The position numbers and the translations under genes are program-made. The notes under the pieces were generated by a model. That model saw only the letters and a list, made by a program, of their open reading frames with translations. It was not told the origin of the DNA and ran no database searches. Below, one piece after another: positions 49,232 to 63,033 of a stretch of 64,000 bases of DNA. The stretch is from Naganishia liquefaciens (taxonomy: Eukaryota > Basidiomycota > Tremellomycetes > Filobasidiales > Filobasidiaceae), in contig BLZA01000011.1 of the NCBI GenBank assembly GCA_013423385.1, positions 1 through 64,000 of the forward strand, given 5' to 3'. The number at the start of each line of letters is the position of its first letter. Within the stretch, counting starts at the first letter, position 1.

Positions 49232-50863
49232 CGCACAGGCGGCAAGCCAATGAGGTGGATGGACGCACGTCCGGACCAGGTGGCTATCGATCATTATCGT
49301 TAATGGCAGAGGTCTGAGACTTCGGCTGGGGAGGTTGTATAAATGATGAAATAAAGGGTAGACTATCGAGATGGATGAAAAATCGCTTCGACGGCGGTCG
49401 TTGAAGTATCAGTGTAAAGGATTCCGATGGGCAAAAGCGGAGCAGGAATACGGGTAAAGATGGGAATCATGTATATCGATAGCATTACTGAATAAGATAT
49501 ACAACTTGACAAGAAAAGTCTGTCCGTCAGAATGGAGCCAGGTGTGTTCTAGCTTCAAAGGAACTCGCCATGCAAGTATATCATACCGCAAGACGAAACG
49601 CTCCATCAACCGAGAACACATCAGCCACATTCCCAAACGGCACCCTCCAGCGCCCAAAAATCCCAGCCATACCAAAAAGGATGGCCGAGCAGGCAAGCAA
49701 CCCCCGGAACACGACTCGCACAGACCCGGAATAAAGATGGGCTCTCCGATGCACGATCCCTTGCCCCGCGAGAATGACCAAGCGGGGCGCGGCGGGCACT
49801 CAAGACGAGTACATGGATCCACCGAGACACACGACCGTTTGGAATAAGAGTCCTCCGAGTCTGCTCTCGCCTCAATCCTCACCCGCTTGTCCGAGGACAA
49901 GAAGAGGAGAAAAGGACGGGACCCAGGGAGCGTTTAGGTCCACGAAAAAAGGTGGGGGAATGAGAGGGGATCGATCTTCCACGGGTATGACTCATCGACT
50001 ACCAACCAAAAAGAGACAAGAGGCGCGAGGTGGACTCGGCTCGTTCTCCGGAGGCTGAGCTCCTTGGTAGCGGATCTAAAGACCATGGCTCTGCGTTGAA
50101 GCAAGAGGAACTGGGAGAAGGGAGAAGAGAAGCGAAGGGAAGAGAGAGAGGAGAGTACTCGCCGAGAGATCACCTTGGAAATTTTGAAAAACGCAGATCC
50201 ACTGTCTATCAGGAGTAATCGACTTTTGATGCAGCAAGCGCTCGACCAAGGGCAGTATCCTGCGTCCTTCCACCATAGCAGTAGCAGACGAACGAGAATG
50301 ACTGTCGATGGATGCAGCTAATTCCTATGGGAGTCGGTACTGATTCTCCTGGACGACTTGATAACCGGGTTGTGTCAAGTGGATGCGATATTGGTAGCGC
50401 GAGCCACAGCTACATCAGCCGTTCTTGTACTCGTTGCTCAAGCTCGATCACCCAAATTTCGCCGGACGGGGTACGATCACGTGATGACCAGAGACCACCG
50501 GGCCTCTGCTGGCTTACCTAAACGATCCCTGTCGACCAGCTTTTCCGTTTCTCGTCAGGGAATTCACGATTCGCCCAGGACAGACATGTCATCTTGTCTG
50601 CAATGGGTATCCACATGGTGACTTGCCTGTCCGAGCGCCCCAAGCTGCCTGGCTGACCGACCCGCATGATCCTCGCCATCAGCCCTGTGACGTGTATTTC
50701 TCCCCCTCGGATAACTTCCTGATCCGGGGTCGTCCGCCATGACTCATTTGCATCCGGGCCTGCTCGCCGCGCAAGCTTGCCTGCTGCGGTATATCACGGC
50801 CATCAGACTCGCCTCCGTCGCCCATCACCCCGCTCGTTTCGCCAACCCGTTTCCATTCACACA
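49232..50863. other. Spacer before pep4, no gene recognised
   Basis: About 1.6 kb. A purine-rich stretch (AAGAAGAGGAGAAAAGGA near 49899, AAGAGAAGCGAAGGGAAGAG near 50125) crosses the middle. The frames on both strands look like chance. The last few hundred bases should be the pep4 promoter. Confidence 0.4.
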
Positions 50864-52501
<1,638 letters not shown>

Positions 52502-52780
52502 AAAGGATGCGACAAGAGGCGACAATGTGTCCGAGAGTTCGAGGTCTCCATTGTGGATGGCCGATTTTAGTTGCATTCCTCCAGTAGTTGAACGTCTCAG
52601 ACGCACGCATCTTTAAAGTGGAAGCGAGAGCATTACCAATTGTATTCAAATACCTAAAGTACAGATATTTACCACAAATCAAGGGGTGGTGCGGACAAAT
52701 GCGAGATACATATAATCGCATGGGCCTGGAATAAGCAGAGTCTGCAAACGTCAACGGCCTGAAAGTACACGCCGATCACC

Positions 52781-54444
52781 TCAGCCGTGTTGCCAAAACG
52801 ACCTGTACTTTTAGAGTCAGCGATGGTGCTCACGCCCCGTCCCGAATGCACACGACTCGACTCACGTCTTGCCCTTGAACGATTTGGCAGACAGCTCCTC
52901 GACCTCCTCGAACGTGAGCGTAAACGACAACGCCTTGGCATTCTACACAAAAGCCACCCCGTTGAAAACGCAGACCGCGTCAGCCAAACACGTCTTTGTC
53001 GTCCGCGAAACACACCGACACCGCACCTGTTCCGCCTGTTCCCGATTCTTGGCACCCCCGAGCGGAATCGCTCCTTTACAAATCACCCAATTCAGCGCGA
53101 CAGCCGACACGGGTACCCCATGGTGCTGTGCGATCGTGCGCATCGTGTCCAACAGGGGCTCGAGCTCTTGCATGGGCATATTGCTGAACCGACGGCCGGA
53201 CGGCGGGGGGTTTGCTGCCGAGTATTTCCCGGTGAGACGGCCTTGGCCGAGGGGAGAGTCTATAGACGATGGCAAGGTTTCAGCGGGGGGGGCGGGGCCG
53301 GGGGGGGGGGGGGGGGGGTGAAAAGGCGGAAGTCAAAGGGTTCAAAAGGCGACGTGACGTACACGCCAAGAGGGCGATTCCTCGTTCTTTCATGGCCGCG
53401 AAGAGACCGCTGTCCTCGGGCAGCGTACGCAAGAGGCTATATTCGACTTGGTTCGAGGCGAGCTGAACGCCGTGGGATTGGAGAATGTCGTACATGCGGA
53501 TCCTGAATCATCCGGTCAGCGAGTCCCCTTGCGTTGCGAGAGAGGGAGCCGGAGTGGGGGGTGGGGACAACCTACAGTTCGTCCTTGTTAAAGTTGCTTC
53601 GAGAGGCAAAGAGTGTCAGTACGTTACCCCCCTTGCGAGCGAAACGGATCAACGGGGAGGAACCATACCTGACGCCGACTTGTTTCGCATATCCGAGCTT
53701 GACACACTGGGCAAGCTGCGCACCTTGGGCTTCCAATGAATGGAACGGAAGACTCGTTGCGCCGTGGATCTGACGGAATCAAGGGGGAATCAGATACCGA
53801 GTCAATGTTGATTGGAAGTCGTTCTTTTTGGCTGACTTGATAGAGCTCTACTTGATCGACGCCGAGACGTTGGAGCGATTTCTTGCAGGCTGTAACGATC
53901 GCCGGACGGAAAAAGAACCAGTTTCCCGGATGAGGGAACGGCAGGTCTATCGTGGTACCCGATGTCAGTCCACGGAACTATCATGCCCTAACAGGGAGGG
54001 GGGAGAGCGGGGTGGGGGTGTGGCAATGACGCGACTCACACTTGGTCGCAATCGTCACCTCCTTCCTATACTTGTCCGACGAATCCTTCAACAACTTGCC
54101 AATAATCCGCTCCGACTCTCCGTAGCCGTAAATCTCGGCCGTATCGTAAAAAGACAAGCCGAGTTCTTCACACGCCTTCCACGTCTGCTTGAGGTTCTCG
54201 TAGTCCCGGGCTTCTTGATAGTCCCACACGTGCTATCCGAGGCAGGGCAGCAAGTATCTAGGGTCAGCCGCTGAGCAGGGAGGGGAATCCCAAGCGTTGC
54301 TCGCCTTGTCGCCCCATGCCCACGTCCCTGGGAAAGGCTCATCGGGTTAGCAATCAAGAAGACACGTGAGCAAGGCAGGGGCTCACCGAGACAGAGCGCG
54401 GGAACTTGCTTTGTGCCGAGCGTGGCAGTCTTGATGACGGACAT
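52781..54444 (-). CDS. Aldo-keto reductase, 325 aa
   Basis: Ten exons: 54444-54387, 54327-54305, 54232-54040, 53946-53837, 53769-53669, 53596-53576, 53502-53363, 53259-53027, 52942-52866 and 52802-52781. Phases close to a single frame. The catalytic tetrad is visible in GLSFYDTAEIYGYGESE (Asp, Tyr), VTIATKYLPFP (Lys) and VELYQIHGAT (His). QVGVSNFNKDEL, QVEYSLLRTLPED and YSPLGQGRLTGKYS follow the TIM-barrel order, and PLGGAKNREQAEQ binds the cofactor phosphate. It probably reduces aldehydes or ketones with NADPH; the substrate is unknown. The second intron appears to start with GC (AAG|GCGAGC). The sixth exon is 21 nt. The intron at 53362-53260 contains long C runs in the transcript sense. Confidence 0.88.
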
Positions 54445-54670
54445 GGCGGCGGTGGATCGAGATGGGACTGGGACAAGTGCGAATGGTCGCAGCGAGATGC
54501 CGCTTGTCACGGTCGACCCGGATGCGGATGCGGATGCTAATTACCATGGGCCGCGGATGCTGATCATGACGAATGTGGAACACGGCATTCCCGTATAGCG
54601 TATATAGACCGCCACCACCACGCATCGCCCCCTCCTCGTCCCGCAATACCACACCCACACGACACACATC

Positions 54671-56004
54671 ATGTCCTTTCAGCCCTGGCACGACGACGCA
54701 GATCTCCCCATATGCAACGCGTGCATGACCCAGTACCCCGCCGGCCCGCGCACGAAATGCCCCGTCTGTCTTGATCCACGGTGAGTCCTTCCCCCTCCGG
54801 TCTGTTCCACGAGTTCACGGCGCTGATGAATATTCCCCTCGGCAAAGACAATTCGTGCCTCCGTCGGGACAAGCATGGACGTCGCTTCGTCGACTTGCCG
54901 AAGAAGGGCATGTCAACAAGATTGTGCCGGATGAGCAAGATGAACGGATTGCGTTTATCCAAACGGAACCCTCCACGGGCATCGGTCAGACCCGTGCGTT
55001 TTTTCCCAACGCCCCCTCCCAGCGTCATGCGTTGGTCTTACGACTTTCTGCGTTGCCCCCCCCTCCCCCCCCTCCTCTGTACAGCAATCTTGATAAAGAC
55101 ATCACGCGCGACTTATATGTGGGACTGCTGTGCCTTTCTCTCGGAAAATCTATTCCACGAGCTCCGCGCCCTCGACCCTCCCCTGAAAGCCATCGCCATC
55201 TCACACCCACACGTACGCGCCCCTGCCTCTTCCCGTGTTTCCATACCATGACCAATGTTCTGACTCATCCCTGCAGTTTTACTCGACAAGTCTTACGTGG
55301 GCCCGATGTCTGCGCGTTCCACTCCTCATTGCAAAGGCCGATGCACATTGGTATCAACGCGCCACGGACGTCAAGCCCGGCGAGATCGAGTGGTTCCGCA
55401 ATGAAGCGCCGCTCGAGGACAGCGTCAACGTGATTCAATGCGGAGGGTCAGTCTTCCCCCCCCCCTTTTCCCCTCTCCACTTCATGTTTTGCCTGATATC
55501 CTATTAATCTTCCATCCGTGCGAATCCACAGACATTTCCCCGGTTCGTCCGTCCTGTATTGGGATCGTTCCCTCGAACCGACGTTCGAGTCGGAGCGCCA
55601 CCTCGGAACGGGGATCATCCTGTGTGCGGATACAGCCATGGTTCAGCCCACCCAAAAGGGATTCACGTTCCAGTGGTCCGTGCCTAACATGGTTAGTACC
55701 CTGAAGGGGGGGGGGGCGTGAAAGATCGAATCGTCGCACTCACTTGATGCTCTCGTCATGCCAGATCCCGCTCAACCCGCACGAGATCAAGGGTATCTGT
55801 GATCGACTACAGAGCGTCTCATTTGATCAAGCGACGAGCACGTGGCCCAACCGTTTCATCCGACATAATGCGCGCGAGATCTTGCTCAACAGTATGCAAA
55901 AGCAGCTACATCACATGGGGATCGTCCAGGATGGTGCCACGTTCCGAATAGGCTCCAAGTCGGAAATGACTCATGAGCGGAAATATCACGAGGAACAGCA
56001 ATAG
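54671..56004 (+). CDS. Metallo-beta-lactamase-fold protein with N-terminal zinc ribbon, 317 aa, unknown function
   Basis: Six exons: 54671-54780, 54848-54993, 55085-55212, 55277-55446, 55532-55691 and 55765-56004. Near the N-terminus CNACMTQYPAGPRTKCPVC gives two CxxC pairs, likely a zinc ribbon. Then come IAFIQTEPSTGIGQTPILI and YMWDCCAFLSENLFHELRAL, leading into KAIAISHPHFYSTSLTWAR, which takes the place of the HxHxDH signature of the MBL fold, and GGHFPGSSVLYWDR and GIILCADTAMV, which match later ligand positions. The Asp-His of the usual motif is replaced by Tyr and Ser, so metal binding may be altered. I recall close relatives in many basidiomycetes and ascomycetes, all uncharacterised. 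Its 3' end nearly touches that of the decarboxylase gene (48 bp). Confidence 0.8.
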
Positions 56005-56052
56005 TGAATGACGAGTCGTACGCCAATGTCTTCGAAATACCACATGGCAATC

Positions 56053-58305
56053 TCATCGAGCTACCTCGTGTGCGAGTCTTACAACGAGATCCCAGCCCTG
56101 CTCGACATCCCTCTTTTCCGTCCTGGCGTTCCCCAACGAGAAACGGATACAAAAGGTTCCTTCTTCGCCATTCTCTGCAGGCAGCACCGTCTGCGTCAAT
56201 ATAATGTCCCCCCTGGCCGCCAACGCTGCGTGCAACTTTTTGTTGATCTCGTTCAATTCCGTCTGGGTGTACTCCCGGTCTTGAGGATGGTATCGGAACA
56301 CCAAGAGTGCAAGCGATTTCGGCACGAGCAGCTCAAAGTCGGGTGATCCCTGAATCATCTTTTCGAGGTATTCGGCCATCTCCAGGCCCTGATAGGCGTT
56401 GTCAGATTAAGAAATGTGCTCCAATTGACATCCGTATCGAGCGAATACTCACGCCACGCAGGTGCCTTTGATAACCCTCTACGCCATAACTCCTCAACAC
56501 AAACCACACCTTCAACGAGCGGAAGCGTCGGCCAAGCTGAAAAGATGGAAGGAAAAGCTCAGCAAATTGAACGCCCTATACATCGAGGCACTTACTGCCA
56601 ACTGCCAATTCCTATAATCAATTACGGCGCCTGGAAAGCCGCGGACAATTGAGGATGATACATCTCACACGCCACGAACCACTCACCTGAATCACCCTGA
56701 GCCGTGCGCAGATAAGCCGGAGTCACATCGAGCGCGGACGTCAACAATTCTCTACCCCTGACCCAAAGGGCCGTCGCATCAAACGCCACCAGACCCCACT
56801 TGTGGAAATTCGTGCTAAATGAGTGCGCGTAGGTATTGATGGCGTCGAGTTGAAGTTTTGCGCGAAGCTCTGGAAGGGCCATGCATACGCCGGCCCACTG
56901 GCGTTCCATGGATCAATGTCAGACACTGTCACAGATCAGGGATACTTGAAAGGGAGCACATACTGCTGCGTCAACATGCAGGAAGACGGTGGGAAAATCC
57001 TTGACTATGATGCCGACACGAGTGTCAGCGGGAAGTAAATGCCGGAAGGAAGATGTCGGTTAACTTACGGACTTGACCAATGTCACCAATATGATCAATG
57101 GTACCGGTATTCGTTGACCCGACTGTTGCAACTATCAGGGCAATCGAAAATGTAAGAATTATTAACGCCAGCCATTTTGAAGAGGTGTCGCATACTCAGC
57201 ATGAACGGAATCAGGCCTTTCTTACTATCCTCGGTCAATGCCTCCCGAACGACATCGGCGCGAAGCGCATAATCGTCTTTTCGATATGTCGGCAAAGCTC
57301 GGAACTCCATTCCCAAGATGATGGCCGCCTGACACATAGACTATCAGCTCATCTCGAACCATTCGACTGACGGCATTCTCTGACCTTCTTGCCGATACTG
57401 TGTGTCTGGGTGCTCCCGTACATGACCATTCTCGATGTACTGCTCGCTCGGAGGTCCTCCGGTATGACAACTTGAGTCGCCTTGACTCTCGCGCCATCGA
57501 TTCCCGTCATTATCCCAGATCCTCGAGCGGAATCGCCCGTGACTGTTCCGTTGATTTTCGAGCCACTGTTCGTTGCTTGGTTCTCGACCAGAATTCGAAG
57601 ACACCGCTCTCGAGCAGCGACGGCTACGGTAAGACAAGCTTCGGATGCCGAGCCCTGCAGAGACGATGGGCATGAAAAGTGCCAACACCAGCAAGCTCTA
57701 TACACTTACAAGAATGATGCCTCCGCCAACGCCGGATTGTCCGTGAAATTTTTCGTCAAGGCCAAACAGTTTCGCGGCCCAGTCCATGACTACCATCTCC
57801 AATTCCGTGCAAGCGGGCGAGCAACTCCACTGTTCGAAACATGTTGAGACGCGAAGCCTTCTGGGCAATCAGATGACTTACGTTGAACCCGGGATTACTG
57901 ACACTTGTGGCATACATATCCGCCAAGATCGATTCAAAGTTGGTGATCGACGGAAAGTAGGCAAAGAAGCTGGGATGCTGCCAGTGAGTGATACCCGGCA
58001 GGACCTTTGTTTGGAAATCGCTCGCGATGACGGAGAAGTCTTCTCCCTTCTCGGGAGCCTGATCTATAGAGCAAAGTCAGAGATCATACCATTCCCGCGA
58101 ACTGCACATTTCGGTGCATACCTGGAAGTTGCTTCACCAGGTACCCTGGCTCCACGGTCGAGTTGACCGGCATCTCTCGGATCTTGGTGTAATAGTCGCA
58201 TATCGCGTCTACAGCTTGATAGCCTGCTTTTCGGAAGCTGGCAGGGAATCGACTGTCAGTGTAAAGTCGTGTGGCTGTTGGAAAGGCTCACGCTTCGATA
58301 TCCAT
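56053..58305 (-). CDS. Aromatic-L-amino-acid decarboxylase-like PLP enzyme (group II), 534 aa
   Basis: Twelve exons: 58305-58292, 58237-58122, 58063-57882, 57829-57710, 57654-57385, 57328-57196, 57131-57069, 57004-56964, 56897-56687, 56630-56596, 56536-56453 and 56388-56053. Family motifs: [87 protein letters not shown] (cofactor Asp) and [18 protein letters not shown], with the Schiff-base Lys. Members decarboxylate tyrosine, tryptophan or dopa to the amine; which one is used here cannot be told. The canonical NPHKW is NFHKW. The first exon is 14 nt and codes only MDIEA in part. The C-terminal exon ends RLAHEVAR. Confidence 0.93.
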
Positions 58306-58886
58306 ATTGTTCGCGTAACGTGGCTTGCCCTCTGATGTGGCGTTTCAAGCGTGATAACGAAGGTATATCAACTGGGGTATCCGTGGGTATATTCTCTCTA
58401 CGCCCTTGCTGGTCAAGATGTCGCTCTACCAGATAATCAGGCTGACAGGCTGTACTCATTCGCGACGCAGGGGGAGGGGGGGACTGTTGAACGAGCTTGA
58501 ATTCTCAGCCAGGAAGGCAGGGCGACCCGCCGGACGAGACCGATGCGAGCGGGCCAGGCGGGATTTGATTCCGCCGGTTTGGCGAATCAGCCGAACATAG
58601 ATAGATGATCATCATTCGGGCCACGCACGCTGCACCCAGCCCGATAAGCCTTCTGGGTGCACATCGTCGATGCTGTACTGGTTATGGCCGACAATGGAGC
58701 TGACAACATGCATGTCACCTCGGCCGCCAAAATGTCAGGCGCGACCTCGAAAGATACAGGTATCTCACGCTCCTTGTTCTCGCCGGCAAAATCTGTAATG
58801 TTTATTCATCGAATGGGCCTTACACCTTACATAGTGTGGACGTATACCCTACATGATTGTTACTTTTCTTCTATAGTGGGTATCGT
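58306..58886. other. Spacer between the decarboxylase start and the mcr1 end
   Basis: About 580 bp, expected to hold the decarboxylase promoter and mcr1 3' UTR. No gene is seen. Confidence 0.45.
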
Positions 58887-60817
58887 TTAAAACTTGAAGA
58901 CGTGGTCGTTGTCGTAGCCCAATTCACCGAGGGCACCCTTGATTTCACCCTGCTTCATGCCGTCCTTGGGCCCACAAACAGCGGCATACTGACCGGGACT
59001 GAAAGAGGAAAGTAAAAAATCAGCGTCATCCTGGACCGTAGAAAGAGCGTTACGCACGGTCCACAGACGAAGAACTGGATGAGAAAAGCAGGAGATTACC
59101 AAACGTCAGTGTTGGTGCTTCGCTCTCCACGCGTAGAAACCCGCCACGTACCTTGACGTCCTTGGCGTTCGATTGCGGAATATACTTTTGAATCATATCC
59201 TTGGTGATATAGCCCTTTTCGCCTCGCCAGAAGTAAGGAGGCTTGTCGAGCGAGTAAACGACTTGGAACCTATCCGGGTGCTGCTTGGCAAGCTTGTCCC
59301 ATCGTTCCTTGAGCACTGGAAACCGGTCAGCATCTTTGATATAAACTGCACGCATCCTCAGAGCTTACAGATATCCTTCTCGGTGACGTTGGCGAACATA
59401 AGCGTCCACTTGGTGTTGTCTCCGGGAAGCTCCAGCGAGTGAGTAATCATCTGATACATAGGAGTGATACCACTGCCACCGCCAATGGCGAAACCGTGTG
59501 CAAACTCGTTTGGCTTGTAGACATATTTGGCGATAGGGCCCTTGAACGACAAGGTCTCTCCGGGCTTGAGGTGGTTGATGTGCTGAGACATCTTGCCGTT
59601 CTGTGAGACCAAAGAGATCAAGTTAGCAAATCGCGGCACGTGTTGGCCATGACCCGTACTTCGTAGACCTTGACCATCAATTGCATAGTGCCCCTCTGGT
59701 CTTGAGGGGAAATAGGGGTGTAGGGTCGAATGACGGGCTTTCCCTTGTCGTCCAGACACGACTGAGCATCAGAAGCCTTGACCAGCAAAGCAGAGGCAGT
59801 TTGACCTCCGGCAGTGGCGTTGGGGTCCGGGAAGGAGAAGGTATAGCTAAGGTAACCGTGTGAGAAGTCTGAAGCTCAAGAAGACGAGAGGAAGACTCAC
59901 ATGTTGGTGTTGTGGTTGTACGGCTCGACTTTTTCAAGCTTGAAGTCGACCCAGTTGTTCTTGACCAAGGCCTGGACCACACCGGCACCAGCTTCACCGG
60001 TGGCCTTCTTCTCCTGGTCGAAAGGTCCGGTAACAGTGTCCTTGGCGTTCTTGACGGCATCCTTCGCTTCACTAACGGCTTCATTGGTGTTGGCGGAAAC
60101 GGCGGCACCAGCAGCCTGAGCCTTGTTCTTCACGTCATCACCAGTAGACGAGGCGGAAGGATCCCGACCGATGGCTTCATTCAAGTTGGCACTGGCAGCA
60201 GCGGTGCGCTCGTGAACGAATCCCTTGGCCTTGTCGGCGGCATCCTCGACCGCATCCTTGGCTCGACCGATGAATTCGTTGGTGTTGGCGTGGGCGGCGG
60301 ATGCTCGCTCGTTGACGTAGCCCTTGGCTTGTCCCGCAGCGTCCTTGGCTCGATCAGCGTATTCGTTGGCGTTGGCGGATGCGGCCGCTCGAGATGCTGC
60401 AGGAGATTAGGTGCCTCAGTTGCAAGTCTCGAGCATGAGCCTTTTCGTGTTACTTACATCGGTCCATGTACACATAGCCGGCCAGACCGGCCTGTCAAGG
60501 GTGGAGAATGACGGGTTAGTCGAAGATTCTGAGTCGCGCTTTGGCCGCATGTGAGCTCGACACGCACGATACCGGCGAGACCCAAAGCAAGAGGAAGGTC
60601 TGATAAAGAGCAGCATGAGCATCGCGCCCAATCAATTTTTTCACTGCAGTGCTCACTGGAACCGCCGCCGGCACCTCCCGCAGCGTATCCTCGTCGCTGA
60701 CTTTGTTGGACCTGGAAAACGCAAAACGGTGAGCAACCGCCCGGCTGTGAGAGGACGCTCGACGCATACCGGACGAGCGATGCTCTTGGCGAGGGGAATA
60801 GCTCGAGTTCGCAGCAT
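58887..60817 (-). CDS. mcr1: NADH-cytochrome b5 reductase (Mcr1 type) with an inserted repeat region, 458 aa
   Basis: Ten exons: 60817-60770, 60711-60657, 60599-60568, 60491-60458, 60396-59901, 59846-59660, 59600-59369, 59315-59152, 59074-59058 and 58998-58887. MLRTRAIPLAKSIARP is a mitochondrial presequence and LPLALGLAGIAGLAGYVYM a membrane anchor, as in Mcr1. Residues about 57-190 are then Ala/Lys/Asp/Glu/Asn-rich with four imperfect repeats built on SAN-x-NE and RAKDA. The reductase core follows: LVKNNWVDFKLEKVEPYNHN, RPYTPISPQ (FAD), GGGSGITPMYQM and FFVCGPPGQ (NADH), ending HVFKF. Mcr1 passes electrons from NADH in the intermembrane space or outer membrane to cytochrome b5, ergosterol synthesis or erythroascorbate. 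Yeast Mcr1 is 302 aa, so this one carries about 150 extra residues. The insert lies in one exon. Confidence 0.92.
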
Positions 60818-63033
60818 TGTAATTAATGGTGTAGATGCAGAAGTGCTGAATCGTTACTCCCTATGTTCAACGGAAGCCAATAACGAAGCCGGCATCATCT
60901 TTGGTTGAGCCAAGATCGATTCGCGCGATCGAACGTCGAGCCAGGACATGATGACGCGGGCATTCGCTCATTTCGTGTAAGCGCAAGCCTCGGCTCGGGT
61001 TTGCGACCGAATTTGGGTCGCCTCCTCATTTCGTGTAAAGCTGAAACGTCCAAGGGCAGGGAATCGTAGATGGAGAGGCGGTGGACAGATATTGGCTGCA
61101 TGGGCGGCACAACCTTGCGCAACGGCGATTCTTCGCCTGCAGGTGAAAAGATCGGATTACCGAGTTGTAGTCTATGCAGTTGGCGGCTGCTATTGCTGAT
61201 CTCAACACGAGATTTCTGCGTTGCTGATCCGAAGCAAAGTCTGACAGATATACCAAGTAGTCTTCAAGCCATAGTCCTTCTAAGAGATACAAGCTGAGCT
61301 CTCATCAAATGTAAACCCACCAATTTGGCAGTCTATCGCTACTTCTCGATTCGACAGCGTCCTCACATCCGCGCAGGCGCAAACGTTTCAATATCGCCAG
61401 TAGTGCCGTTCACAGGGGTCGATTCACTGGCTAATTGAAGCCTCCCAGAACCTTTCGATGAGGACTGAGCTTGGAAAGCTACATATCCCGGCTCATGTGA
61501 TATCACTGTGAATATATGAAAGCCTCGATCCGACAAAAGTTACCCCAATCGGTTCAGCAGAGAATGGTCGCGGCGCCGGATTCACTCAGATGCCTTGTCT
61601 GGCTGTTTTGCGAATTGTCACTGAGAGCTCAGCAGATCCGACCATGACCAAAAATGACAACTCGCTTTCAGATCTGCAACCTGCGCAGTGTCTGAAAATG
61701 AAAGGGAAAAAGGTCAGGATATATGACAAGTGATTTGCAAGACGTTCCTAGTAATATTACTTCAGTGATCTGTAGCTATCGCCCATCGCGTGTCGCTTAT
61801 CGTCCATCTCCCATTATATTCACTATTCTGACATTCGTGACCATCTGCCTTGAACGTTGAACATGGCGCCATCCGTGACAGTGAATGGGGAACTCATTTT
61901 CGCCGATAAATCTTCTTTCTTCCAGGTTCAACAGTGGGCGGCTACTCGAAATTTTGCAACCGCAAAGTACAAAGCTACAACGATTCCTGTATAGGCTCCC
62001 CTTGGTGTGAAATCACACCTTTCGTGCGGCTTCCTCAATCCCCATCCACAAGAAGAGGCACGAGAAAAGGATGGAGGCGGGGTCGCCATTTGTACCGAGG
62101 TGCAATGATCGATTCAATCAGTCAGACTCTGCCCGCTATGAGCATTTCACTGGCATGCTCGGATAAGCTCCTGGTAGCGATACCTCTCAAAATTGGGATC
62201 GATACGGCTTGGGTGATATCTTGATCAAAGACTTATGCCGGTCTGATCCATCTGCTTCGTTGACGAAGCGCAGCCAATCTCGCAAAACTGTGAGAGGCTA
62301 CGTGTTCTCAGTTGAGAAGGCTGTGGAGCCGCGCATCGGGAATTCCATATCTGCGGGGTCAGCTCAGGCCGCGGTTCAAGGAGACCAAGGGTGATGGCTG
62401 ATATGCGCACCATCTCCTCAAGCCATACCTGAGCCTCTTACGTGTTGGAGCCACGTAAATCATAGAATGTAGCCGCCTCTTTTCCTTTAAATTCACGACT
62501 CGCAGTCCGCATCCCCGGAGAACGGGCTGGACAGTTCGCTGGAACTCCTGTCGCGGGACCGCCAGTGAGACGGGTGGGCTCGCAATAAAGATTCGCTCGT
62601 CAACCTCCACCATTTCCTGCACTTTCGCGGCGCAAAGCGGCTTGGGAAACATGACAAACCCAGCAGCAGCTGTCGAGCTAGCTGAGCTGCTAGCTGTCGC
62701 CGATTCCTGAGATGTTTCCCCCAAATGTCTTGAATGCGTTGATTTTGCAGATCGTCTTACGTGTCCAAATTGAAACTCAAACGAGGGCATGATGTACACT
62801 CGCTTTGACTTTGATCCGCGTTCAGCAGGCAGCAAAGGCCACAACATTTAGGCAGGTCTGCATGTAGGATCGATCCACTCGGGCTCGGCGACGGTCCAAC
62901 GCTCGCATCGTTCCTTCCACATTGGCGTCTCGGGTTTGCATGAAACCCATCCTCTTGGTAACCCGCAAACCCGCAAACAACACCGTCCAAAGGATCTCGA
63001 CATCAACCTCGCGTCACCGCCGAATCGTCCATC
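60818..63033. other. About 2.2 kb between mcr1 and the aldolase, no convincing gene
   Basis: The left 300 bp should be the mcr1 promoter. A minus-strand frame at 62359-62847 (with MVEVDERIFIASPPVSLAV and YVAPTRKRLRYGLRRW) is the only stretch with some protein-like order, but it fits no family and has an Arg-rich end. A TATCGCCCATCGC/TTATCGTCCATCTCCC near-duplication lies near 61780-61805. The right end should be the aldolase promoter. Confidence 0.4.

Noticed and set aside
62359-62847. A 162-codon minus-strand frame as a gene
   Set aside because: Arg-rich with no family resemblance and no supporting splice pattern; kept only as a note in the spacer entry.
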